41,526 nucleotides of DNA, taken from NCBI GenBank assembly GCA_030066295.1, contig JASJBX010000049.1, positions 1-41,526 on the forward strand, in the 5' to 3' direction. Below the pieces are notes generated by a model, which had not been told where the DNA came from, searched no databases, and saw only the letters and a program-made list of their open reading frames with translations. Of this stretch, positions 1 to 8,832 are shown one piece after another (positions within the stretch are counted from its first letter, which is position 1; every line of letters begins with the position of its first letter). The position numbers were made by a program, and so were the translations under genes. This DNA is from Crocosphaera sp. Lineage in GTDB: Bacteria; Cyanobacteriota; Cyanobacteriia; Cyanobacteriales; Microcystaceae.

Positions 1-750
1 GATCGCACTTTCTAGTTCTTCAAAAAATTGGATGGTGGTGCCTTTGGGAACAGGAACCCCGGCATCTTGGAGGATAGTTTTGGTGCCTTCTTTATCACAG
101 GCCAGTTCAACGGCTAAAATGCCGGAATAGTTACTAATGGTGGCTTGAATGCGCTTCTGATGCACCCCATAACCCAACTGTACCATAGCTCTAGCACTGA
201 GGGGCATCCAAGGAATATTTCTCGCTTCGGCTTCGGTGACGAGGGTTTGGGTAGAAGGGCCTAAAGCTGCATTAGCCTGTAAATCTCTGAGATCACTGAG
301 GTCTTGTTCGAGTTCTTTGACCGGATAGGTTCCCGTCTCGATGATTGACTGACAGAGACGGACAGCAGCCCTGCCTGCATAACGGCCGGCCTGTTCATCT
401 ACATATTCAAAAACGACATTATAGACCCCAGGTGTAGCGGTTTCCCTGGTGCGACCAAACCCCACCGGCATTTTGGTTAATTCTTGTAATTCTAGGGCGA
501 CGTGTTCGACAATATGCCCCATATAAGTGCCTTTTTTCACCCTTTCCAAGAAACCCCCTCGGTGGCCAGGGGAACAATAATGCTAAACTAAGCTAGGGAG
601 GACTTCCACTAAGCCTTCATAAAAGCCAGGAATCTGATTTGAGGGTCTTTCTGCCAGGTCTTCGAGGTCCAGACGCATGACAATCAGTTTTTTGCGCCTA
701 ATACTCCAATAGTTGGGGCCGCGTAGGGTCAGGGTTTTTAATATTTTCAT
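1..750 (-). pseudogene. cphA: Cyanophycin synthetase, N-terminal part, interrupted by an in-frame TAG
   Basis: CphA polymerises Asp and Arg into the storage polymer cyanophycin using ATP. The N-terminus starts at ATG 748-750 (MKILKTLTLRGPNYWS) behind a GGCGAG ribosome site and matches the family closely. Codon 56 is TAG (583-585), where I recall Glu in homologues (LPSL-x-E-H-x-CSPG). The same frame continues without any other stop from 582 to the window edge (HYCSPGHRGGF, MGHIVEHVALEL, then PKGTTIQFFEELESAI). No frameshift is needed, so one substitution explains the break. Downstream restart at ATG 523-525 (MGHIVEH) is possible but would lose about 75 residues. cphB lies upstream on the same strand. 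It could be a real nonsense mutation or a sequencing error. The C-terminal ATP-grasp and Mur-ligase domains lie outside the window. Confidence 0.88.
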
Positions 751-813
751 ACTCGCCGTTTCTATAGAAAAGCACGCTTGAGGACACAGAAGCCACAACG
801 CTACGGGAAAGGT

Positions 814-838
814 AAAAGGCAAAAGGCAAAAGGCAAAA
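814..838. repeat. Short tandem heptamer repeat (AAAAGGC)
   Basis: About three to four head-to-tail copies of a 7-base unit lie in the leader between cphB and cphA. Such short tandemly repeated heptamers are common in cyanobacterial spacers. No function is visible. Confidence 0.6.
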
Positions 839-937
839 GTTAAAATATGAGAAGGTTTTAGCTTTTTCCCCTGTCAAATACCTTAATGCGTAGTGCTAGA
901 TATCTTAATGATCTTGTCGCTTCGTTAGGGGGGATAT

Positions 938-961
938 CTGTTCAAGTTGAACAGTTTTTTA
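938..961 (+). terminator. Hairpin plus T-run, plus strand, between cphB and cphA
   Basis: CTGTTCAA and TTGAACAG form a tight stem (938-954) followed directly by seven T residues (955-961), the form of a rho-independent terminator reading on the plus strand. Both flanking genes are on the minus strand, so it does not end either of them. A second pairing, AGATATC 898-904 with GATATCT 933-939, overlaps the base of this stem. It may end an unannotated plus-strand RNA. Confidence 0.5.
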
Positions 962-968
962 TATTTAT

Positions 969-1832
969 TTACTGTATGGGATTGCTGATTTTAGCAATAC
1001 ATTGATGTTGGTGGAGATGATAGCAGTCCCCGTGGGATAGGATGTTCACTCTGAGGTTATGGAGACTGAGAGGATCGGCGGCTGCGATTTCTGCTTGGTT
1101 GGTGTAGGTCATCTCTCGACCGTCGACGATGGTCACTGTTCCTTTGCCAACGATACGAATCAGTCCATCTCGTTCAAACAGGGCGCAGGTGTCTTCGTCA
1201 ATACCAATCCCTAGCCTTTCAGGATGGGTGGATAAGGCACTGAGTAACCGGGCCATCCGGTTGCGGTTATGGAAGTGTTGATCCACAATAATTTCGGGAA
1301 TGATACCCAGTCCCATGGCCATATCCACTAAAGCTCGATTGGGAGATTCTCCACTACTACCACCGGCAATCATATGATGTCCCATCACTGCAGCCCCGGC
1401 ACTGGTTCCGGCCAGAGAGATTTCTCCCAGTTGCACCCGTTGCCGTATCCTTTCCATCAGAGGGGTATCGGCTAAGAGGCCACACAGTCTTAATTGATCG
1501 CCTCCGGTCATGAATACCCCGGTACATTCTTCGATGTATTGTTTAAAGTAAGGGTCGTTTCCTTGGTCGCGATCGCGGATATCTAGGACTTTGACATATT
1601 TGGCTCCCATTTCTTCAAAGATACTCTGATATCTTTCCCCGATCAAAACCGGTTCTCGTGAAGCCGACGGAATAATGCCGATGGTGGCATCGGTGCCACC
1701 TGAACGAAACCAAAAGGTGTGCAGAATTTCTTTACCATGCACTTTGTCTTCTGCGCCACCAATGACTAAAATAGCGGTGGTTGTAGGTTGGGACATGGGG
1801 CTTGGTTGGGATTGAGTCTCTAATTGCAACAT
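969..1832 (-). CDS. cphB: Cyanophycinase (peptidase S51)
   Basis: This serine exopeptidase cuts cyanophycin into beta-Asp-Arg dipeptides in the cytoplasm. The nucleophile elbow GTSAGAA puts the catalytic Ser at residue 144. Other family signatures are VIGGAEDKVHG near residue 23, IGIIPSASREP near 51, TGGDQLRL near 109 and VDQHFHNRNRMARLL near 195. The protein has 287 residues, against about 271 in Synechocystis. The second Met (residue 13, ATG ending at 1796) would give 275 and may be the true start. It lies just upstream of cphA on the same strand, the usual storage/mobilisation pairing, with a 218-base spacer. If CphA is inactive here, cphB has no endogenous substrate. Confidence 0.95.
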   Translation of the reverse strand: MLQLETQSQPSPMSQPTTTAILVIGGAEDKVHGKEILHTFWFRSGGTDATIGIIPSASREPVLIGERYQSIFEEMGAKYVKVLDIRDRDQGNDPYFKQYIEECTGVFMTGGDQLRLCGLLADTPLMERIRQRVQLGEISLAGTSAGAAVMGHHMIAGGSSGESPNRALVDMAMGLGIIPEIIVDQHFHNRNRMARLLSALSTHPERLGIGIDEDTCALFERDGLIRIVGKGTVTIVDGREMTYTNQAEIAAADPLSLHNLRVNILSHGDCYHLHQHQCIAKISNPIQ

Positions 1833-2027
1833 AATCTTATCTTTTTAGCCAAAGAAGGTTCGGTACGGTCGCGCTTGTTAGTCATAATAGGGATAAGAGC
1901 AGAATATGCCAACTTCAAGCCTTGGTACTTACTCAATTCTTGGCCCCGTTTCTCTAATCTATTCTAAGCTACCCTCGCCTCACAGCAGTAAAATTAATAT
2001 TATTTTTGTAACTTTTTTCGGTCTGTT

Positions 2028-2735
2028 GTGAATATTGATGTCCTTACTTTGTTTCCTGATTTCTTTTCTTCTGGTTTACAGTCTGGCTTGTTAGGCAAAG
2101 CGTTAGCGAATGCGATCGCTACGGTTAATTTAGTTAACCCCCGTGATTTTGCTACGGATAAGCACCATCGGGTGGATGATATTCCCTATGGCGGTGGTGT
2201 GGGAATGGTGTTGAAACCTGAACCGATGTTTGCTGCGGTTAATTCTATCTCTCGTTTACCTCGTTCACAAGTGATTTTATTAACCCCCCAAGGTTCTCCT
2301 TTAACCCAAACTACGTTACAAGATTTGGCGACTAACTATCAACAGTTGATCTTGATTTGTGGTCATTATGAAGGGGTTGATGAACGGATTCGTTATTTGG
2401 CAGACCGAGAAGTTTCTTTGGGAGATTTTGTGTTAACTTGTGGAGAAATTCCAGCGTTAGCGTTAATTAATGGGGTGGTTCGTTTGTTACCGGGAACGGT
2501 GGGGAAAGTGGAGTCTCTCAAAGCAGAAAGTTTTGAAGATGGCCTACTCGACTATCCTCAATATACTCGTCCGGCTGTGTTTCAAGGGTGGGAAGTTCCT
2601 CCTGTTTTACGTTCGGGTAATCATCAATTAATTGCTCAGTGGCGACGGGATGAACAAATCAAAAGAACGCAACAACGTCGTCCAGACCTTTGGGAGCAAT
2701 GGGTTCAAGAAAGGCGTTCGGAGCAAGCTGAATAA
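2028..2735 (+). CDS. trmD: tRNA (guanine-37-N1)-methyltransferase
   Basis: TrmD methylates G37 next to the anticodon of tRNAs reading CNN codons, using S-adenosylmethionine, and prevents +1 frameshifting. SPOUT-class signatures are present: YGGGVGMVLKPEP near residue 54, ICGHYEGVDERI (110-121), and the knot segment SLGDFVLTCGE (130-140). The C-terminal RTQQRRPDLWE tail is also typical. The length of 235 is normal. The start is GTG (2028-2030), because the conserved N-terminus NIDVLTLFPDFF begins directly after it. It is a single gene, divergent from cphB, with no ribosomal-protein neighbours such as rimM or rplS. Confidence 0.96.
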   Translation: MNIDVLTLFPDFFSSGLQSGLLGKALANAIATVNLVNPRDFATDKHHRVDDIPYGGGVGMVLKPEPMFAAVNSISRLPRSQVILLTPQGSPLTQTTLQDLATNYQQLILICGHYEGVDERIRYLADREVSLGDFVLTCGEIPALALINGVVRLLPGTVGKVESLKAESFEDGLLDYPQYTRPAVFQGWEVPPVLRSGNHQLIAQWRRDEQIKRTQQRRPDLWEQWVQERRSEQAE

Positions 2736-2746
2736 TCCATTTACAT

Positions 2747-3025
2747 TTAATGATTCATGGTCAACATCCAACTATAGGCAACCATGAGAACAAAAAGAAA
2801 CCCGATTAAAAGTTCAGTATGGGTCGATATCCACTGAGATAAGCTATTTTTAAAGAGATGGAGGCTCTCTCTTCTCTTTTGTCCCAGTTGCTTCATCAAG
2901 ATTTCCACTTCTCTATCAACTTCCTCTATGGATAATTCCCCTCGTTGATAACGGGATTCAATTTCGTCTAGTTGTCGCCAATATTCGTTCGTCGCTTCAA
3001 AGAGGTTGGGAAACATGGTCATCAA
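2747..3025 (-). CDS. Small hypothetical protein with a C-terminal membrane anchor
   Basis: I do not recognise a family. The 92 residues contain a charged, helical N-terminal part (NEYWRQLDEIESRYQRGELSIEEVDREVEIL) that looks coiled-coil-like, then one hydrophobic segment near residues 72-89 (LLIGFLFVLMVAYSWML). It is therefore probably a tail-anchored protein with a cytoplasmic coiled coil. Several Met codons lie at the start (MMTM), so the exact start is uncertain. It converges on trmD with an 11-base gap. Confidence 0.6.
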   Translation of the reverse strand: MMTMFPNLFEATNEYWRQLDEIESRYQRGELSIEEVDREVEILMKQLGQKRRESLHLFKNSLSQWISTHTELLIGFLFVLMVAYSWMLTMNH

Positions 3026-3217
3026 AGGGTGTTTTGTTAACTTATATTACTTTCAGTATAAGAAACTTTACAATAACCTTGCAAGGGACAAAACCCGACT
3101 ATCCCCATCAATAATGAATTTCAGGCTTATTCTCTAGAAACCAAATCTTAAGAAAACCTTAAGAAAACGGCTATGAGCTATACAAAACTTTACAATTAGT
3201 TCATAAGATAAATACCG

Positions 3218-3286
3218 CCAGCCACCCCATATAAAGGCTGGTCTATAATAAAAGGCCCCAAAGATTAATCTTTGGGGTTATTATTA
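3218..3286 (+). terminator. Two hairpins, the second a perfect 22-base palindrome
   Basis: CCAGCC (3218) pairs with GGCTGG, and a few bases on is the perfect palindrome 3256-3277 (CCCCAAAGAT with its complement ATCTTTGGGG), followed by TTATTATTATT. The second hairpin has terminator form. It lies just before the Rieske/FAD gene, whose neighbour upstream is on the opposite strand, so it may end a short leader or an unannotated RNA from about 3180. It also rules out the upstream TTG at 3272 as a translation start. Confidence 0.5.
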
Positions 3287-3310
3287 TTGTTTAATCCTTG
3301 TAATTATTGT

Positions 3311-5218
3311 ATGGTTTCTCGTCGTACACTTTTCAAAATTCTGGGGGTTGGGGGTTTAGGGGGTTTAATCACTTATTCTCGGTTTAAAAAGCCTTCCCCT
3401 TCTTTTTATCAACAAGATAGTTTAACGTTACCTCACGGTTTATCTAAGCCTAAATCTGTCGTTGTTATTGGTGCTGGTTTGGCTGGTTTAGCTTGTGCTT
3501 ATGAATTAAGTTGTCGTGGGTTTCAAGTGACTTTATTAGAAAAATCTTCTAATTTAGGGGGGAAAATTGCCAGTTGGACGATTAATATTGGTTCAAATCG
3601 TTTCAAAATGGAACATGGTTTTCATGGATTTTTTCCTCACTATTACAATCTCAATAAAATTGTTTCTGAATTAAACATTGAAAATAATTTCCGTTCACTG
3701 GGATTTTATTCTGTTCTTTTTGCGGAGAATAAATATAGTTACAAACCAGAAAATTTTTATCCTAGTCATTCTGCTTTTCCTTGGAATATTATCGATCTCG
3801 CTGTTTGGTCAGATAACCGTTTAAACTGGGGTATTAATATTAGCAAATTGTCCCATTGGGAAGTGTTTAAAGAGATTGCAGGGTTTAAACTTGCTGATAG
3901 TTTTCAACGATTAGATCATCTCTCGGTTATTGACTGGTCAAAAATTGGTTTTCCCCAAGGACTTTATGATTTATATTTTCTACCTTTTGCCAGATCAACG
4001 TTAAATGCACCAGATGTTTTAAGCGTAGGGGAATTATTACAATTTTTTCATTTCTATTTCTTCGGTAACCCCGAAGGATTAGCCTTTAATGGCACAAAAG
4101 ATGATATGGGAAGTAGTTTAGTTAATCCTATTATTACTGCTATTAAAAATAACAACGGTGAAGTTATTACAGAAACAAATATCAGTAATCTTATTTGTGA
4201 ACAAAATAAGATTCAATCTCTCGATTATCAACAAGGAAATGAAGTGATTAATGTTCCTTTTAAGGTTGACAAAAATACAGTGTTATGTAACAAAAATGAG
4301 ACTTATTATGGTGATAGTGATCGCTTATTTTTAGAGACAGATAAACAAGTGATTGGGTTAACCTGCACTCATCAAGGTTGTACCGTAAAAAAACAAGAAG
4401 ATGGAACCTTTTTATGTCCCTGTCATGGTGCAATTTATGACAACAACGGAAAGGTAGTCAAAGGTCCAGCAAAACGAGACTTATCTAACTATAAAGTTGT
4501 CGAAAAAGATGAGAAATCGGTTAAGTTAATTAGTGAGCAAGCTGAGGAAAATAGTAACACTGAAACCTTACAAACAGATTATTATGTCATAGCTACAAAT
4601 GTTCCAGGAATACAGGATTTATGGACAAAAATAGACGGAAACAATAGTGAAAGTTTAACCCAAAAAATTGAAGAGTTAGCAGTAGCTGATCCCTTTGCAG
4701 TTGCTAGGTTTTGGTTTGATGAAGACTTTGAATGGAAACATAGTAATTTTACCTCACTTTCTGGTTACAAGCTTATCGATAGTATTGCCCTTTATCATCG
4801 TCTTCAAACCCAATTTATTGAGTGGTCAAAAAGCACAGGGGGAAGTGTCGTTGAATTACACGCTTATTGTTACAAAGAAAAAGATTTCCCTACTCAAGAC
4901 ATCCTCTTACAAACCTTTGAACAAGAATTATATAAAATTGTCCCTCAACTATCACAAGCGAATGTATTGCATCGGGAATTAGTTAATCAAAAAAACTTCT
5001 CTGGTTATCCCCCCAATAGTTATCAAAATCGTCCCGAAACCGTTACGGAAATCGATAACTTATTTTTGGCTGGAGACTGGGTAAAAATGCCCTTTCCCTG
5101 TGGTTTAATGGAACGAGCGGTTAGTAGTGGGTTGTTGGCGGCTAATGCTATTCTGGAAAAGGAAGGCTTACAACGACGCACATTATTAACTGTCAACCCA
5201 GGTATAAAATTAATTTAA
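3311..5218 (+). CDS. FAD-dependent amine-oxidase/carotenoid-desaturase-like protein with an embedded Rieske domain and Tat leader
   Basis: The protein has 635 residues from ATG 3311. The N-terminus reads VSRRTLFK followed by a Gly-rich hydrophobic stretch, a good twin-arginine signal, so it is probably exported folded or membrane-held. Next comes an FAD dinucleotide fold, VVVIGAGLAGLACAYEL (about 50-66), typical of the phytoene-desaturase/amine-oxidase family. Inserted near residues 345-395 is a Rieske [2Fe-2S] domain: Cys352-x-His354, Cys357, then Cys369-Pro-Cys371-His372. This is the b6f type with the disulfide pair. The amine-oxidase fold then resumes and ends with FLAGDWVKMPFPCGLMERAV, a typical carotenoid-desaturase C-terminus. 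I recall a similar combination in aromatic-carotenoid ring synthases (CrtU/CruE), but substrate assignment is a guess. No other carotenoid gene is adjacent. Confidence 0.85.
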   Translation: MVSRRTLFKILGVGGLGGLITYSRFKKPSPSFYQQDSLTLPHGLSKPKSVVVIGAGLAGLACAYELSCRGFQVTLLEKSSNLGGKIASWTINIGSNRFKMEHGFHGFFPHYYNLNKIVSELNIENNFRSLGFYSVLFAENKYSYKPENFYPSHSAFPWNIIDLAVWSDNRLNWGINISKLSHWEVFKEIAGFKLADSFQRLDHLSVIDWSKIGFPQGLYDLYFLPFARSTLNAPDVLSVGELLQFFHFYFFGNPEGLAFNGTKDDMGSSLVNPIITAIKNNNGEVITETNISNLICEQNKIQSLDYQQGNEVINVPFKVDKNTVLCNKNETYYGDSDRLFLETDKQVIGLTCTHQGCTVKKQEDGTFLCPCHGAIYDNNGKVVKGPAKRDLSNYKVVEKDEKSVKLISEQAEENSNTETLQTDYYVIATNVPGIQDLWTKIDGNNSESLTQKIEELAVADPFAVARFWFDEDFEWKHSNFTSLSGYKLIDSIALYHRLQTQFIEWSKSTGGSVVELHAYCYKEKDFPTQDILLQTFEQELYKIVPQLSQANVLHRELVNQKNFSGYPPNSYQNRPETVTEIDNLFLAGDWVKMPFPCGLMERAVSSGLLAANAILEKEGLQRRTLLTVNPGIKLI

Positions 5219-5238
5219 CTTAGTTTTAATTGATTTAT

Positions 5239-5299
5239 CCTAATAATAGGATCATTGCTCAATTCTATTATGTCTAAAAAGACAAGAAAATAGGATTGA
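5239..5299. terminator. Inverted repeats between convergent genes
   Basis: TCCTA-ATAA-TAGGA (5239-5252) is followed by a longer stem in which TCAAT..CTATT (from 5259) pairs with AATAG..ATTGA (to 5299), with GTCT/AGAC inside. The position between the 3' ends of two convergent genes suits a bidirectional terminator, though the stem is AT-rich and imperfect. Confidence 0.4.
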
Positions 5300-5349
5300 A
5301 TATCTTTTAACTATTATTATGCCGTATCTTTATTTTTTTAATCAAAACT

Positions 5350-6282
5350 CTAATTTTTAGATGATTTTTTGGGTAATTCTGAATAAAACAATTTACCATC
5401 TGGTCTTCCTAAATACTCTTGAGCAACCTTTTTATTGATCTCACTAAACTCGTCCATAATCTTAATTCTATCTTCAACTGAAAGTAATTCTTCATTCATG
5501 AAATAGTTAAGAATTTTCACAATAATTCCTCTAAGTTGACTGGAGGGAGCAAACCATAAATCTTGATTAATCATCATACGAGTTTTAGAGGAAATAGCAA
5601 ATTTTTCTAAAACAAAATTGGACCATCTGGTAAACTTTATTAACTTAACATCTTTTGTTTGATTAACTCTGGCTTTTTTATTTGGGAAATCATTCTTCTC
5701 TTTAATTCCAACAGCACTTAAAAAATCATTCATTAAACTATTTCCGTATTGTTCTTTTTCATAAACTTTAACGATTAAATTGTTTTTTCCAAAAGACTTT
5801 TGCCATGATTGAAGTAGTTTATAGTAATCACATCGCCATTGTCTCTTTAATACAAAACTTTTCAAATTTTTGGAATAACGACCATTGGCAACCGTTGTTA
5901 AATATAATGATTCGAGAAAACGGTCTTGTCTTCTTAAATATACTATTATTTTAACCTTGTAATTAGATAATCTTTGTTTCAGAGTTTCTATTTGTTTAAC
6001 ATCAAATGTACTAAAATCTTCAGCACTAATTATAATATTTTCTATTTTTTTCTCAGCAATTTCCTGCTCTAAATTATTCCATTCTGAGTCTATTTTTTGT
6101 GAGTTATTAGTTTTGATTGACCAAGCTAATTTGTGTTGACCAAAAGGGGGAAATTCAGGTCGACCTGAACAGGGATATAAAAACCCTTTTTCTCTGAGTA
6201 TGTCTTCGTTAGTAAATAGAAATTTTTGGATAGCTGTTGTTCCTGTTTTGTGTGTACCGATATGAACATAAATGGTAGTCAT
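5350..6282 (-). CDS. Sulfotransferase-family protein
   Basis: This is a P-loop-like sulfotransferase expected to move sulfate from PAPS to a glycan or other acceptor. The 5'-phosphosulfate loop is at the N-terminus (YVHIGTHKTGTTAIQKFL) and a 3'-phosphate site follows near residues 125-140 (VYLRRQDRFLESLYL). I chose ATG 6280-6282 because the conserved motif starts three residues later. A GTG nine codons upstream is possible. It has about 310 residues, is AT-rich, and has no adjacent PAPS or polysaccharide genes, so the acceptor is unknown. It lies downstream of the NACHT gene on the same strand, with 109 bases between. Confidence 0.82.
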   Translation of the reverse strand: MTTIYVHIGTHKTGTTAIQKFLFTNEDILREKGFLYPCSGRPEFPPFGQHKLAWSIKTNNSQKIDSEWNNLEQEIAEKKIENIIISAEDFSTFDVKQIETLKQRLSNYKVKIIVYLRRQDRFLESLYLTTVANGRYSKNLKSFVLKRQWRCDYYKLLQSWQKSFGKNNLIVKVYEKEQYGNSLMNDFLSAVGIKEKNDFPNKKARVNQTKDVKLIKFTRWSNFVLEKFAISSKTRMMINQDLWFAPSSQLRGIIVKILNYFMNEELLSVEDRIKIMDEFSEINKKVAQEYLGRPDGKLFYSELPKKSSKN

Positions 6283-6340
6283 TTCAGGATTGATTTTAGG
6301 GTTAAACACTTTATATTATAACTTGATTTCGATATGGTTA

Positions 6341-6378
6341 GGACGTTACAGAGATTCCTCGTTCTTTGGAATGACAGA
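6341..6378. repeat. Dispersed repeat fragment (CATTCC..GAGGAATC type)
   Basis: Read on the minus strand the segment is CTGTCATTCC AAAGAACGAGGAATCTC, an imperfect inverted repeat of the GTCATTCC/GGAAT type that is scattered through many bacterial genomes. It lies in the spacer downstream of the NACHT gene. Identification is by eye only. Confidence 0.4.
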
Positions 6379-6390
6379 ATATAGTTAATT

Positions 6391-8832
6391 TCAAGAAGGG
6401 ACTCGATACATTCTCTCTTCTATAGCAGACCAAGTTTTGTTGGTAACTAATTCCGCAGCATCCTTGCATTGTAACATCAGGTGATAAATATAGAAATAGT
6501 TTTGATCAATTTCTTCAACTTCTGGTAGTTTTATATGTATTAATTCTGAAGTGACATCAAACTCATTCTGCCACACTTTAAAAACATTATTGATTTCTAT
6601 ACAACGTTTTTCTTGAGATAATTGATCATTAGAAAAATTGATTTTTAAACCTTCTAATTTATCAATTAATTGTGAAAAATTAACATTAGTAAAAATATCT
6701 TCTTTTTCTAATCGATTCGCACAATCAACAAATCTACTTAGAATTATCTCGTAACTATTAGGATTAGGAATTTTTTCAGTTTTAGTGTAGGCTATAGCAC
6801 GAGTCCAAGTATTGAACATATACTCACAAAGATTAATAGCATTACTATCAGTTTTAGCGATATCAATAGTATTAGGTTTAAATATTGCTGCCATCAAGAT
6901 CATAGAGTATGCGATCGATTTTTTTGCTACTGGTTTTATGTCTCCTACAGACCCTGTTGTGATTCTTTCTCCCCAGTCTAATAACGGTATTAATTTATCC
7001 ATTCCTAATGTGGTTTTTAAAAACTCAATTGCTTCATTTTCCATCAATAAAAGTAATTGATCTGCCCCTGTTTTCCCTTCCATCAACCCTGCGATTAAAA
7101 TAAAGACTTCTTTCCATCGGGTATCAGTGACATGGTTAGTAACAGTTTGTTGAATTAAGTTATTATCGACGATATATTTAGCCGTTAAATATTCCTGTAG
7201 GGTGAGATGAGAGAAAGAGTAAATATTATCTAATCTTTCTACTAAAATACCTTGTTGAATAGAAATTGCGTTTAAGACTGCTTCCCCATCTAAGTTTGAA
7301 TGTGCATTCAATTTTTTGGATAAAAATCGTTTAATTTTATTGACTAATTCTTGAGTTGTGAAAAAAAGTTTATCTTCAACAAAACCCTCGTAAGCGATTT
7401 CTGAGAGTAACATAATTTCTGATTTGGTCGTAAAATCTTTATAGAGAGGATCTCGTTCTAATCTTTTTTCGGCTGACCATTTTTCCAAGAGTATTTCTAA
7501 CGCTTTTTTATATAAGTCACTTCTATTTTTTGGTAAAGTTTGAGATTCATCAGAAACTAAACAAATAAAGGTTAATAATAAGGGAGTTTTCGCTAATTCT
7601 TTCGCCCCTATATTGACTTCTAAAGCTTGTAAACATTTTTTTGCTGTTTCTGCCCGTTGATCGATCTCAGAACTAAACCAATTATTAATAAAGTCTCTGA
7701 TTTGAATCTGATCAAAATCAGCAATACTAACATTGTTGAATTCATCAAACTGTTGTTGGTAAGCAGCCGTACGACAGGAAATAATAAAGCGATTTTTACG
7801 ATAATTTTTGACTATTTTTTCAATTTCGTCCACCAATTTTTCCATAGTTTTATTAGAAACCTCATCTAACCCATCGAATAAAATAATAAATTTTCCTTGT
7901 TGTAATCCTTGATTAATAAATTGATCAATATTAGGAAAATCACAATCACGAAATATTGTCTTGATAGTGGCCAATAAATCAATGTTTTGAAGATTATTAA
8001 ATTGTTTAAGTTCAATAAAAATAGGAATACATTGATGATCCAAGATTCCTTTAATTGAGTCTAATCCAACTTTTCTTAATAAGGTAGATTTTCCTGATCC
8101 GGGTCCGCCTAAAACCATTAAAAATTGATCTTGATTAGCCACATCTATTCCTGTTGGGTTTTTGTCTTTATGAAATGATTTCCTTGTTTTAAAATTCTTT
8201 TCCATATCATCAGGATATATATACTGTCTTATTGACTTTTTATCTAATACTTTAACCGTTGTATAAATATCTTCCAACGGAGTAGATTTACGCATACCCC
8301 AAAATTTAAGCTGAAGCTGACCATAACTTTTATAATAATTACTGATATATTGTTTAGCTGCTTGAAAGATTTTATCTTTATCCCCTGGAATAATCTCTAA
8401 AATTAAATTGCTCAAATATTCAACAATTTTTGGATCAATAGGAGTGGGTTCGATGCGAATAATTTGGTCTAAAGTAACTGATTTTATTCCCGATAAGAAT
8501 AAGGATTTTAGTATTTCTTCTGCAGTTCCTTCCACCACCAAAAAACGACTTGCTTTCCCTCCATGAATGGTTAAATCTAAGTTATTTAATGCTGTAATAG
8601 TTTGTCCCACTGTTCCCATTTCTAACTGCTGTTTTCGTTTTTCAATTAAGGCCTTACGATATTCCACACGAGAAGAAAACTGAGACGGTTTTAGGGTTTC
8701 AGTCGGTGATAAATTAGCTTTATCGTCATCTAATACCATGACAACTTGTAAGACTTCATCGTTTGATGAATGATCTAATATTTCTTGTAAAAGGGGATCA
8801 GCTTTTGCCTTTTGTTCAGGAGTAAGGTGCAT
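6391..8832 (-). CDS. NACHT-domain STAND NTPase with a protease-propeptide-like N-terminus
   Basis: The protein has 813 residues in three visible parts. (1) Residues 1-130: a domain with beta strand (LQVVMVL), long helix (EYRKALIEKRKQQLE), then strand-helix-strand (RFLVVEGTAEEILKSL .. IIRIEPT), an arrangement like the I9 propeptide/inhibitor of subtilisins. (2) A linker ending GQLQLKFWGMRKSTPLEDIY (171-190), the phrase that usually precedes NACHT in cyanobacteria. (3) A NACHT NTPase with Walker A GGPGSGKST (242-250) and Walker B IILFDGLDEV (316-325), then helical regions with SHLTLQEYLTAKYIV and a C-terminus without obvious repeats. STAND proteins act as ligand-triggered switches, several of them in phage defence. 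The gene upstream on this strand is a subtilisin-like protease, which suggests that this protein controls it. The N-terminal domain call is inference from pattern. Confidence 0.9.
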   Translation of the reverse strand: MHLTPEQKAKADPLLQEILDHSSNDEVLQVVMVLDDDKANLSPTETLKPSQFSSRVEYRKALIEKRKQQLEMGTVGQTITALNNLDLTIHGGKASRFLVVEGTAEEILKSLFLSGIKSVTLDQIIRIEPTPIDPKIVEYLSNLILEIIPGDKDKIFQAAKQYISNYYKSYGQLQLKFWGMRKSTPLEDIYTTVKVLDKKSIRQYIYPDDMEKNFKTRKSFHKDKNPTGIDVANQDQFLMVLGGPGSGKSTLLRKVGLDSIKGILDHQCIPIFIELKQFNNLQNIDLLATIKTIFRDCDFPNIDQFINQGLQQGKFIILFDGLDEVSNKTMEKLVDEIEKIVKNYRKNRFIISCRTAAYQQQFDEFNNVSIADFDQIQIRDFINNWFSSEIDQRAETAKKCLQALEVNIGAKELAKTPLLLTFICLVSDESQTLPKNRSDLYKKALEILLEKWSAEKRLERDPLYKDFTTKSEIMLLSEIAYEGFVEDKLFFTTQELVNKIKRFLSKKLNAHSNLDGEAVLNAISIQQGILVERLDNIYSFSHLTLQEYLTAKYIVDNNLIQQTVTNHVTDTRWKEVFILIAGLMEGKTGADQLLLLMENEAIEFLKTTLGMDKLIPLLDWGERITTGSVGDIKPVAKKSIAYSMILMAAIFKPNTIDIAKTDSNAINLCEYMFNTWTRAIAYTKTEKIPNPNSYEIILSRFVDCANRLEKEDIFTNVNFSQLIDKLEGLKINFSNDQLSQEKRCIEINNVFKVWQNEFDVTSELIHIKLPEVEEIDQNYFYIYHLMLQCKDAAELVTNKTWSAIEERMYRVPS

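Noticed and set aside
583-822. A 79-codon minus-strand frame including 24 residues before MKILKTL
   Set aside because: The extra N-terminus does not match cyanophycin synthetase. The real start is ATG 748-750 and the frame ends at the amber codon.
3272-3310. TTG start 13 codons upstream of the Rieske/FAD gene
   Set aside because: It lies in the right arm of a perfect palindrome, and the Tat leader begins properly at ATG 3311.
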